Assembly: GCF_001456155.1 (NCBI RefSeq)
Contig: NZ_CP013293.1
Span: forward strand, 2,046,001 to 2,110,000
DNA from: Chryseobacterium sp. IHB B 17019
Lineage (GTDB): Bacteria > Bacteroidota > Bacteroidia > Flavobacteriales > Weeksellaceae
Reading direction: 5' to 3'
Length of the DNA stretch: 64,000 nt
Within the stretch, counting starts at the first letter, position 1; every line of letters starts with the position of its first letter. A model generated the notes under the pieces. The model saw nothing but the letters and a program-made list of their open reading frames with translations, did not search any database and was not told the origin of the DNA. Below, piece by piece: positions 9,820 to 16,635 of this stretch. The translations under genes were made by a program, and so were the position numbers.

Positions 9820-9954
9820 TTATTTGAGTTGGATGATTGCTGCAAAGGCAAATACGGCTACAATTACAGCCAGATTGATTGCTAAAATCTCGAGATTATG
9901 CCTAGTTCGGGAGGATTTCCACTGCTTCCAGCTACCTTGTTTTCTGATTTTCAT
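9820..9954 (-). CDS. 44-residue small membrane protein of the kdp operon
   Basis: The ATG at 9952-9954 opens 44 codons. The first 20 residues are strongly basic (KIRKQGSWKQWKSSRTRH). The rest is one membrane helix (ILAINLAVIVAVFAFAAII), so a cytoplasmic basic N-terminus is likely. The gene lies 4 bases after the stop of the 119-aa gene and 11 bases before the next mini-gene, filling the gap before kdpF. No family is recognised. It could modulate or assemble KdpFABC; this is inference from position. Confidence 0.6.
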   Translation of the reverse strand: MKIRKQGSWKQWKSSRTRHNLEILAINLAVIVAVFAFAAIIQLK

Positions 9955-9958
9955 ACGA

Positions 9959-10318
9959 TTACATTCCTGATTTATACACCTGGCGCAAATAAGCTTTTTG
10001 CAGATCCGCAGGGATTTTTTTGAAAATTAAATTTTTGTATGTCTTATTACAGGTAAAAGTGAGGCTGTCCAAAGAATAGACAAAAATAGATTCTACGGCA
10101 TTTTTCAGGGTCTGATCACCTTTTGCGTAGATCTCATTCATTTTTTTGAGACAGCTTACCAGTGTGTTTTTGTCTTCGTTACGGATCAACCTGCGGATTT
10201 GTTTGGTGAAAACATTAATGACCATAAAAGAATTGCCGGTCTTGTAAGTTTCTTTGAATTCTTCTTCCGATTCAGGGACCACCTTGATGATTTCCTGTAT
10301 TGCTTCTGTGTGATTCAT
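9959..10318 (-). CDS. Uncharacterised 119-aa cytoplasmic protein, first gene of the kdp operon
   Basis: The frame can be extended to a TTG at 10348, but the ATG at 10316-10318 (MNHTEAIQEIIK) is the better start; this gives 119 residues. The protein looks soluble and helical, with many charged residues, and has no signal peptide or clear catalytic motif. It reads like a small regulatory or adaptor protein. It is the first gene after the terminator of the sigma-54 regulator, and its stop lies 4 bases before the 44-aa gene, so it belongs to the kdp transcript. I do not recognise the family with certainty. A sigma-54-like promoter match overlaps its 5' side. Confidence 0.8.
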   Translation of the reverse strand: MNHTEAIQEIIKVVPESEEEFKETYKTGNSFMVINVFTKQIRRLIRNEDKNTLVSCLKKMNEIYAKGDQTLKNAVESIFVYSLDSLTFTCNKTYKNLIFKKIPADLQKAYLRQVYKSGM

Positions 10319-10331
10319 TTTATAATTGTTT

Positions 10332-10347
10332 TGAATCACTAATGCCA
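10332..10347 (-). promoter_or_regulatory. Candidate sigma-54 (-24/-12) promoter for the kdp operon
   Basis: On the minus strand the sequence TGGCATTAGTGATTCA fits the sigma-54 consensus with a perfect TGGCA at -24. The -12 element is ATTCA, one G short of TTGCA. The spacing is right. A sigma-54 activator gene lies just upstream. The weak point is that transcription would begin only about 3 bases before the ATG at 10318. Confidence 0.35.
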
Positions 10348-10426
10348 ATTTATGTTCCTTTTAAGGATAAAACCAGCGAGAAAATTAATAATCAGAACGT
10401 TATGTTTTGGTTTAAATTTTTAAGCA

Positions 10427-10453
10427 ATAAAAAAGCCTATCATTTTGATAGGC
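10427..10453 (-). terminator. Intrinsic terminator of the sigma-54 regulator gene
   Basis: An 8-bp perfect stem (GCCTATCA / TGATAGGC) with a 3-base loop is followed on the minus strand by TTTTTTATT. It lies 24 bases beyond the regulator stop and separates that gene from the kdp operon. Confidence 0.85.
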
Positions 10454-10476
10454 TCATTATCAATATGATAATAGTT

Positions 10477-11826
10477 TTATGAGATTTTGTATTCTTCGAT
10501 CTTACGGTAGAGCGTGGCAATTCCTATTTCCAGTAATCGGGCGGCTTCTGCTTTATTTCCTTTGGTATAATTCAGGATTTTCTGAATATGGATTTTTTCC
10601 GCACTTGCCATCGAAAATGCCGAAAAAGCTTTATCCGATGAAGGCTGAGCTGTAGAAATCTGTTGTAAATCGAATGGTAAGCTATCGACCGTCAATTCCA
10701 AACTATCTTCCAGAATTACGCTTCTTTCAATAATATTCCGAAGTTCACGGATATTGCCCTTCCAGGAATGCTGCTTTAAAATATTTAAGTAATCAGAAGA
10801 AATTAATGAAATTTTTTTTCCGATTTTTGAGGTATATTTTTTGAGAAAACTGTAGGCCAGATCTTCAATATCAGCAATCCTTTCCCTAAGCGAAGGAAGC
10901 ATAATAGTAAAAATATTGATCCTGTAATATAGATCTTCCCGGAAGCTTCCATTATCAATTTCTTGTTGCAAGTCTCTGTTTGTGGCCGCAATTATTCTTA
11001 CATTCGCCTTCGTGGGTTTGCTGTCACCAACCTTCAGAAATTCCCCCGACTCCAGGACACGCAGTAATTTTGCCTGCAGATCCAAAGGCATTTCCCCGAT
11101 CTCATCCAGAAAAACGGTCCCGTTATTGGCTTCTTCGAAGATCCCTTTAGAATCTTTCATGGCACCGGTAAAAGCTCCGGCTTTATGCCCGAATAATTCA
11201 TTTTCCAATAATTCTTTGCTGAAAGCAGAGCAGTTTACAGCTACAAAATTTTGTTTGCTCCGATTGCTTGCATTATGAATTGCCTGTGCAAAAACTTCTT
11301 TTCCTGTACCTGTTTCTCCGGTTAAAAGTACGGTAGCATCGGTTACAGCAACTTTTTTTGCAGAATTAATTGCAGATTCTATAAGCTTGGATTTGCCAAT
11401 GATATTTTCAAAAGACTGCTTATCATCCAGTTGTTTTTCCAACTGATAAAGCCTTTTATTTAGAGCAACCTTAGCAACGGCTTTGTAAACAAGCGGGATT
11501 ATTTTATTGTTGTCATCACCTTTGGTAATATAATCGAATGCTCCGTTTTTGATCGCCTGAACACCGTCTGGAATATTTCCGTATGCCGTCAGAAGAATGA
11601 CTTCTGTGGAAGGATATTTTTCTTTAATCGTTTTAGAAAATTCTACACCGCTGCCATCCGGAAGTTTTACATCACTGATAACTACATCAATCTCAGAAGC
11701 TTCAAGCCTTTTTTTTGCATTCTTCAGGTCGGAAGATTGAAAAACTTCAAATCCTTCCAGGCTGATTATCCTTGAAAGAAGTGTTCTGATTTTTTCTTCG
11801 TCGTCAATGATGAGTATTTTATTCAT
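10477..11826 (-). CDS. NtrC-type sigma-54-dependent response regulator, likely controlling kdp
   Basis: A 449-residue protein with three domains. The receiver (1-120) has acidic pocket D9/D10, phosphorylation site D52, T80 and K102. The AAA+ domain (about 140-370) has Walker A GETGTGKE at 170-177, the sigma-54 contact loop GAFTGA at 217-222, and DEIGEM. A Fis-type helix-turn-helix is at the C-terminus (KAEAARLLEIGIATLYRKI). It should activate RNA polymerase carrying sigma-54 when phosphorylated. It sits immediately upstream of the kdp operon, which contains a KdpD sensor and kinase but no OmpR-type KdpE, so it is the likely partner regulator. It has its own promoter and terminator. Confidence 0.92.
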   Translation of the reverse strand: MNKILIIDDEEKIRTLLSRIISLEGFEVFQSSDLKNAKKRLEASEIDVVISDVKLPDGSGVEFSKTIKEKYPSTEVILLTAYGNIPDGVQAIKNGAFDYITKGDDNNKIIPLVYKAVAKVALNKRLYQLEKQLDDKQSFENIIGKSKLIESAINSAKKVAVTDATVLLTGETGTGKEVFAQAIHNASNRSKQNFVAVNCSAFSKELLENELFGHKAGAFTGAMKDSKGIFEEANNGTVFLDEIGEMPLDLQAKLLRVLESGEFLKVGDSKPTKANVRIIAATNRDLQQEIDNGSFREDLYYRINIFTIMLPSLRERIADIEDLAYSFLKKYTSKIGKKISLISSDYLNILKQHSWKGNIRELRNIIERSVILEDSLELTVDSLPFDLQQISTAQPSSDKAFSAFSMASAEKIHIQKILNYTKGNKAEAARLLEIGIATLYRKIEEYKIS

Positions 11827-12242
11827 TTATAAAATTAAAATGCAAAGGTAAATATTGTCGCTTTCAGTATGCAATTTTCAAAGTTAACATAAATATAAAA
11901 TAAATTATCTCATTATAATCTAACCTTTGGATTGAAGTAAATAATAATAGGCGAGATGTTTTTGCTAATTGACATGTGGGTAAAGATAAGTACTTATTTT
12001 AAGACCTTTCTCTTTGAATGGATTGCCGTTTAAATTTTCTGAAAAATAAGCAAGGATTCACACAATAGAGAATTTCTTATAATTTGCTGTTTCTTTTTAT
12101 AATTATCACACAAAAGTGTATTATTGGTAAATTTTTTAATATAAAATATCACAATTAACAACCTTTAACCCATTAAAAAACAATCACTTACATTAAACGG
12201 CACAGTTTTAGAAGTTGTTGGTTCACAATTAAATAAAATCGA
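11827..12242. other. 416-base divergent intergenic region
   Basis: AT-rich spacer between the leftward regulator gene and the rightward secreted-protein gene. The left end holds the regulator promoter. The right part should hold the promoter and a long leader for the gene at 12243, but no clear -33/-7 pair was found for it. No open frame, strong hairpin or repeat was seen in the middle. Confidence 0.6.
11843..11874 (-). promoter_or_regulatory. Bacteroidota-type promoter of the sigma-54 regulator
   Basis: On the minus strand a -7 element TACCTTTG (11843-11850) fits TAnnTTTG exactly. A TTG at 11872-11874 lies about 21 bases upstream as the -33 element. Transcription would start near 11836, about ten bases before the ATG. 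Confidence 0.6.
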
Positions 12243-13271
12243 ATGAAAAAAATTTTTTTTATAATTATTGCAATCTGTGGGTGCAATAGTTTTACAAACG
12301 CACAGGTTGGGATCAATACACAATCTCCTGCTGCAACTCTTGATGTAACTGCAAAAAATCCGAAAGGCACATCACCTAATACTGATGGTCTCCTTATTCC
12401 CCGGGTAGACAGGCAAAGGGCTCAAAGTATGAAGAATATTGAAACTTCTACCCTTATTTATATCAACAATGTTTCCAGCGGATCTCAAAATGGAAATGCA
12501 ATAAATATTGATACGGTAGGATATTATTATTTCGATGGCTCGGCTTGGGTAAAATTGACGGGCAATGGTGGATCAAACACAAATATCTATAATGCAGACG
12601 GCACTTTAAAAAGCAACAGAACAGTAACGCAGGGTGACAAAACATTGAACTTCAAATCCGATATTGTTAATGGATTTTCCGTGGATGATACAACACTTTC
12701 CGTAGATGCCGCCAATAACAGGGTTGGCATTCGGACCATTGCCCCTAAAGCTGCGCTGGACGTTAATGGAAATATGATATTAGGTCAAGCTTCAGCAACA
12801 GGCCAAAACGGCTCTTATTCTACAATCGTGAGAGATAACTCAACCGGTGAATTGAAGATAGCTCAATCATCTACCGGAAACACATTTCCTATAAGCTATA
12901 TCACTTTTGAATTAAAAAATGTAGATGGTGACTGGGTGAAGGATTATAACACCAAAATAAATTCCAGTGATTATACTGTTGCAGTGATTGGAAGCTCTTT
13001 TATTGACCCTAGTGAACCAAGCGGAACTTTTTTGGGAGTAAAAGGTCAGATGGGTTTTAGTCCACTTAATATATCAGCAGTTTCATCGGGCGGAACGTGG
13101 CACATCAGTGCAGATTACTATGGTTCTATGCCATTATCAGGAAAAAACGGAACATGGACAATCAGCTGTCTTGTCATTAATAAAAGTATTATTCAGACAC
13201 TTCCAGGTGTATATGAAGATATGGAAGGAAATAAAGTAAAAACAGCAACAGCACCACCCTCAGGATTATAA
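12243..13271 (+). CDS. Secreted protein with VGINT-type N-terminal motif, function unknown
   Basis: A 342-residue protein with signal peptide (FIIIAICGCNSFTNA-QV). It then has the VGINTQSPAATLDV motif common at the start of many exported Bacteroidota proteins, which are often repetitive and surface-related. A second copy of the motif occurs further on (NNRVGIRTIAPKAALDVNGN). The middle is rich in Asn, Gly, Ser and Thr, and the C-terminal part looks like a beta-sandwich. No enzyme motif is visible and no sorting domain was recognised. It stands alone, with a strong terminator behind it. Confidence 0.85.
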   Translation: MKKIFFIIIAICGCNSFTNAQVGINTQSPAATLDVTAKNPKGTSPNTDGLLIPRVDRQRAQSMKNIETSTLIYINNVSSGSQNGNAINIDTVGYYYFDGSAWVKLTGNGGSNTNIYNADGTLKSNRTVTQGDKTLNFKSDIVNGFSVDDTTLSVDAANNRVGIRTIAPKAALDVNGNMILGQASATGQNGSYSTIVRDNSTGELKIAQSSTGNTFPISYITFELKNVDGDWVKDYNTKINSSDYTVAVIGSSFIDPSEPSGTFLGVKGQMGFSPLNISAVSSGGTWHISADYYGSMPLSGKNGTWTISCLVINKSIIQTLPGVYEDMEGNKVKTATAPPSGL

Positions 13272-13294
13272 AGATTCTAAAAACACGATGAATT

Positions 13295-13329
13295 CGGGAA
13301 TTGGCTTACAGCCGGTTCCCGTTTTTTTT
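13295..13329 (+). terminator. Intrinsic terminator after the secreted protein gene
   Basis: The stem arms CGGGAA and TTCCCG, with inner GGC/GCC pairing, are followed by eight T residues. It lies 24 bases after the stop at 13271. Confidence 0.85.
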
Positions 13330-13408
13330 GTAAAATATTTTTGTTTAATATTAAATTAATAATAATTATTTTTTGATACCTTTGACCTCTAATTTTAACG
13401 CACAAATA

Positions 13409-13501
13409 ATGAAAAAACTATTAATCTATAGTGTTTATGATGTTCTACAGCTCTCCAAGAAGAGATCGCTGGTTTTCAAATCTTTAATTCAGGTAATCTA
13501 A
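13409..13501 (+). CDS. Orphan 30-codon ORF, possible gene remnant
   Basis: The frame opens with MKKLLIYSVYDVLQLSKKRS and stops after 30 codons. It has a fitting promoter element (TACCTTTG, 13377-13384) 25 bases upstream of the ATG. Nothing after it extends the frame. It could be a very small protein, a regulatory leader, or the 5' remains of a deleted gene; no family is recognised. Confidence 0.25.
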   Translation: MKKLLIYSVYDVLQLSKKRSLVFKSLIQVI

Positions 13502-13760
13502 AATAAATTAGGTGCTCTGAAATTATTGAAATAAAATTAACATTTACTTTAAATTTCCTTTTATTCCCTAGAGAATTTCCCTTTATCATATTGATTTTCA
13601 ATACGATTACAAGAAACTTAATGTTTATGGAAATAATTTATCCTCTTTTTCATTAAATATTATTATAAAACCATAAAAATCAAATATTTAAACAAGATTT
13701 GATTAGAATGGAATGCATAACATCGGATTTCTAACATGGATAAATATTAAAAAAAAGTGT

Positions 13761-13768
13761 TACTTTTG
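13761..13768 (+). promoter_or_regulatory. -7 element for the 13838 gene
   Basis: TACTTTTG matches TAnnTTTG. It lies about 70 bases before the preferred start at 13838. No clear -33 TTG was seen at the usual distance. Confidence 0.45.
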
Positions 13769-13837
13769 CTCTACGAATAAAATTGTTTTGTCATATTTTA
13801 TTACTAATTTTAGATGCACCAATTAAAATTCAATCAA

Positions 13838-14395
13838 ATGAGAAAAATAATTCTACTATTTACTTGCATGTTCGGTATGTCGGTTTTCTCACAGATCAAA
13901 GTGTTGAAAAACGAAAGTTTAGTGGAAATTGGTAAAGATAATTCCGTAGGTTTATATAAAAAAGAAGATAAATTCACTATCAATTATCAGGATCTTAACA
14001 CGGCAAATCTTAACACGTTCAGATCCTTTTCTTTCCAGAATTTAAACGGAGATGTTTCCGGCTTATATCAGCTTATTACAAACGGTTTTATTGATACTCC
14101 AGACAGCAATATCGTCTTGGAGCTTCCCAATGATATCGTCGAATTGCATTATGAAAAAAACTTCGGCCAGCCGACAGTACAGTTTATCCAATATATCAAT
14201 AAAAACAAAAAATATGTTGGGAAATCACAGTTTTTGAATAAAAAACAGGTTGATAAGATTTTTGGAAAGTCAAACGGAAAATCTGCCTTGTATGATAAAC
14301 CTGCAACCATGAATAACGTCAATGGCGCAAAATCATCAAGCACAGCTTCAACGGCGTCTCCTTCTGCCAATAAGGACAAAAAATCAAGAAAATAA
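13838..14395 (+). CDS. Secreted protein of unknown function
   Basis: The frame opens at 13814, but a signal peptide begins only at the ATG at 13838 (MRKIILLFTCMFGMSVFSQ), so 185 residues is the likely product. The mature part is mixed, with short polar segments and no known motif. The C-terminus is a low-complexity, Ser/Ala/Lys-rich tail (SSSTASTASPSANKDKKSRK) that is probably disordered. No partner gene is implied. Unrecognised family. Confidence 0.8.
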   Translation: MRKIILLFTCMFGMSVFSQIKVLKNESLVEIGKDNSVGLYKKEDKFTINYQDLNTANLNTFRSFSFQNLNGDVSGLYQLITNGFIDTPDSNIVLELPNDIVELHYEKNFGQPTVQFIQYINKNKKYVGKSQFLNKKQVDKIFGKSNGKSALYDKPATMNNVNGAKSSSTASTASPSANKDKKSRK

Positions 14396-14414
14396 TTTAT
14401 TTTTAAAATATTAA

Positions 14415-14447
14415 CTAAACTCATTCAGCCGAATGAGTTTTTTTATT
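14415..14447 (+). terminator. Intrinsic terminator
   Basis: A near-perfect stem AAACTCATTC / GAATGAGTTT with a 4-base loop runs into a T tract. It ends the 13838 gene and merges with the promoter of the next gene. Confidence 0.8.
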
Positions 14448-14449
14448 TT

Positions 14450-14457
14450 TATTTTTG
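14450..14457 (+). promoter_or_regulatory. -7 promoter element of gldA
   Basis: TATTTTTG is an exact TAnnTTTG match placed 19 bases before the ATG at 14476. It supports that ATG rather than the in-frame TTG at 14455, which lies inside the promoter element. Confidence 0.5.
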
Positions 14458-14475
14458 CAAAAAGAACTTATAAAT

Positions 14476-15195
14476 ATGTCTCTTCAAATAAATAATTTAA
14501 CCAAAAAATTTGGTGAACAAACCGCACTGAACAATATTAATATTTCTATTGAAAAAAACGAAATTATCGGTCTTCTTGGCCCTAACGGAGCCGGAAAATC
14601 TACTTTAATGAAATCTATTGTCGGTGCTTTGAAAATTGATGAAGGGGAAATTATTTTTAATGAAAAAAATATCACGGAACACCAGATTGAAGCTAAGAAA
14701 AAAATAGGCTTTCTTCCTGAAAACAATCCGCTATATCTGGAAATGTACGTAAAAGAATACTTGCAATTTGTGGCCAATATTCATAAAATTCCGGATTCAA
14801 GAGTAGATGAAGTGATTGATCTGGTGGGAATTACTCCTGAAAAATCTAAAAAAATCGGACAGCTTTCCAAAGGATACAAGCAAAGAGTTGGTCTTGCTCA
14901 GGCCATTATTCATCAACCGGATTTATTGATTCTGGATGAGCCTACAAACGGCCTTGACCCTAATCAAATCATAGAAATCAGAAATGTGATAAAAGAAATT
15001 GGGCAGCAAAAAACGGTTTTACTTTCTACCCACATCATGCAGGAAGTTGAGGCGCTTTGCTCACGCGTGATTCTTATTCACAAAGGAAATATTCTTCAGG
15101 ATTGCCCAATTGATGAATTTAAAGGGAAATTCGGGAGCCTGGAAGAAGCATTTACAAACTACACTCAAACTGAAGTTACGGGAATTAATCAATAA
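14476..15195 (+). CDS. gldA: ABC transporter ATP-binding protein, GldA type
   Basis: A 239-residue ABC ATPase. Walker A is GPNGAGKS, the signature is LSKGYKQRVGLAQA, Walker B is LLILDEPTNGLDP, and the H-loop is STHIMQEVEALC. The overall wording (FLPENNPLYLEMYVKEYL, IGQLSKGYKQRVG) matches GldA, the ATPase of the gliding-associated ABC transporter GldA/F/G. It is shorter than classical GldA proteins, which run to about 300 residues. No gldF or gldG is nearby. Many non-gliding Flavobacteriia keep this gene, so export of some envelope component is more likely than motility. Confidence 0.8.
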   Translation: MSLQINNLTKKFGEQTALNNINISIEKNEIIGLLGPNGAGKSTLMKSIVGALKIDEGEIIFNEKNITEHQIEAKKKIGFLPENNPLYLEMYVKEYLQFVANIHKIPDSRVDEVIDLVGITPEKSKKIGQLSKGYKQRVGLAQAIIHQPDLLILDEPTNGLDPNQIIEIRNVIKEIGQQKTVLLSTHIMQEVEALCSRVILIHKGNILQDCPIDEFKGKFGSLEEAFTNYTQTEVTGINQ

Positions 15196-15245
15196 TGGCT
15201 TTAAATTTGATGAGATGAAAGCATCAACAATAAGCATTAGAAAAA

Positions 15246-15683
15246 ATGATTAAAAAAATTTTATTCGGGACATTTTGTATTGCACAAATTTCTTTGATTT
15301 ACGCCAATAATATTGATAAAAACCCAGTCTATACACTAAATAGTGGTATAGAACTCTATCAGAAAGTGCCGAAAACGGTTATTATTAAAACTAAAAAGTT
15401 TAAGATAAGAATTGACCAGCAGCCCAACGGAAAGTATCTTTACCAATCATGGTCTGCAAACGCAAAAATCACGTCAAAGCCCAGTATGATTATCAGTAAT
15501 GGGGAATTGATTCCGGACGGTAGCGGTGGTAATTATTATTACCAATTTACCAATAAAGGCTATACCTACCAGGTTTGGAGGAATTACCTAACAGAAGGAA
15601 CGATGCCACCTTATACATTGATGGTGAGTGACCAGACTGGGAAAACGATTGTAAATCAGGACGGACAGGTTGTAAAAAAATAA
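15246..15683 (+). CDS. Small secreted protein of unknown function
   Basis: A 145-residue protein with a signal peptide (IKKILFGTFCIAQISLIYA-NN). The mature domain is rich in Tyr, Lys and Gly and probably all-beta (QPNGKYLYQSWSANAKI, GGNYYYQFTNKGYTYQVWRNYL). No catalytic or lipoprotein motif is seen. It starts 50 bases after gldA in the same direction and may share its transcript. Unrecognised family. Confidence 0.8.
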   Translation: MIKKILFGTFCIAQISLIYANNIDKNPVYTLNSGIELYQKVPKTVIIKTKKFKIRIDQQPNGKYLYQSWSANAKITSKPSMIISNGELIPDGSGGNYYYQFTNKGYTYQVWRNYLTEGTMPPYTLMVSDQTGKTIVNQDGQVVKK

Positions 15684-15687
15684 AATA

Positions 15688-15717
15688 AAAACTCTCAGGA
15701 AATTGGGAGTTTTTTTA
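15688..15717 (+). terminator. Intrinsic terminator between convergent genes
   Basis: Stem ACTCTC / GGGAGT with flanking A and T runs and seven T residues downstream. It ends the 15246 gene and touches the stop of the convergent patatin gene. Confidence 0.7.
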
Positions 15718-16509
15718 TGTTCCTAATTGTTTTAAGTAAAAACTGCTTTCGTCAAAGCTATCTTTAGCTGCATTATAACCAATATTAAAAATTTGCTCCA
15801 AACGATCTTTTCTTCTTTCAAAAGTTCCATAAATAGACAATTCTTGGGAAGAAATGAACCAGTCGCAATATTCAAACTTAATTTTTTCAACCCTGTAAGA
15901 AAGCAAGTCGTATGAGCGGGAAACGATGGCTTTGATAGACTTCAGGTCATTAATACTGATATCATGCGGCGGAGAAACGAAAACACCTATCAATTTGTCG
16001 CAATCTTCCCTGATAATATCTGCCGGAAAGTTATTCAAAACCCCGCCGTCACAGTACATTTCATCGCCGATAATATAAGGTGTTGTGATTCCGGGAATTG
16101 AGCAGGAAGCAATAATTGCATCTACCACTTTGAAATCTTTGTCAAATATTTTTTCTGTTCCGCCCACCAGTTCAGTGGCAACAATTTTCACTTCTTTATC
16201 CAAATCGCCTAATTTCATATCACCAAAAATAGGATGCAGATAATTCCTGAAAATCACTGAAGAAACCAATCCCGGTTGATTGAAAGCAAAATGTTTCCAG
16301 TTGAAAAAATACACCGAATTGAAGAATTCTAAGATTTCTTGAGGAGTTTTTCCGACTGCATACAGACAACCTACAATAGAACCTGCACTGCAACATGACA
16401 GAACGTCTATTTTAATATCCTTTTCATTTAAGAATTTTAAAACTCCGGCATGTGCAATTCCTTTTGTGCCACCGCCAGATAAAACAAGACCAACTTTTCC
16501 AAAATCCAT
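15715..16509 (-). CDS. Patatin-like phospholipase
   Basis: A 264-residue patatin-family serine acyl hydrolase, likely cleaving phospholipids or lipid esters in the cytoplasm; no signal peptide is present. The oxyanion loop GGGTKG is at residues 12-17. The nucleophile is S41 and the dyad aspartate lies in the DGGVLNNFP motif. The nucleophile elbow, normally GxSxG, reads CCSAG, so the first glycine is cysteine. Otherwise the fold signatures and length (single-domain RssA-like) are normal. It stands alone. Confidence 0.9.
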   Translation of the reverse strand: MDFGKVGLVLSGGGTKGIAHAGVLKFLNEKDIKIDVLSCCSAGSIVGCLYAVGKTPQEILEFFNSVYFFNWKHFAFNQPGLVSSVIFRNYLHPIFGDMKLGDLDKEVKIVATELVGGTEKIFDKDFKVVDAIIASCSIPGITTPYIIGDEMYCDGGVLNNFPADIIREDCDKLIGVFVSPPHDISINDLKSIKAIVSRSYDLLSYRVEKIKFEYCDWFISSQELSIYGTFERRKDRLEQIFNIGYNAAKDSFDESSFYLKQLGT

Positions 16510-16584
16510 AGAATAAATTTAAGCAAACAGAATGAAAGAAATAGATTAATTTTTATAAATATGTTGAATTTTAAAATAATTTTA

Positions 16585-16610
16585 ATAAAAAAGCTCAGAA
16601 AAATCTGAGC
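16585..16610 (-). terminator. Intrinsic terminator of lpdA
   Basis: A 7-bp perfect stem GCTCAGA / TCTGAGC with an A/T loop is followed on the minus strand by TTTTTTATT. It is 26 bases beyond the lpdA stop. Confidence 0.85.
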
Positions 16611-16635
16611 CTTTATATCTATATTTTATTTGAAA

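Larger units (their letters stand above)
13330..13813. other. 484-base gap holding an orphan promoter and mini-ORF
   Basis: No full gene is present. A good -7 element TACCTTTG is at 13377-13384, and an ATG at 13409 opens a 30-codon frame. The remainder is AT-rich and without recognisable features until the TACTTTTG element at 13761-13768 that serves the next gene. Confidence 0.55.

Noticed and set aside
10319..10348. Upstream TTG start for the first kdp gene
   Set aside because: The start falls inside the sigma-54-like element, and the ATG at 10318 is a normal start.
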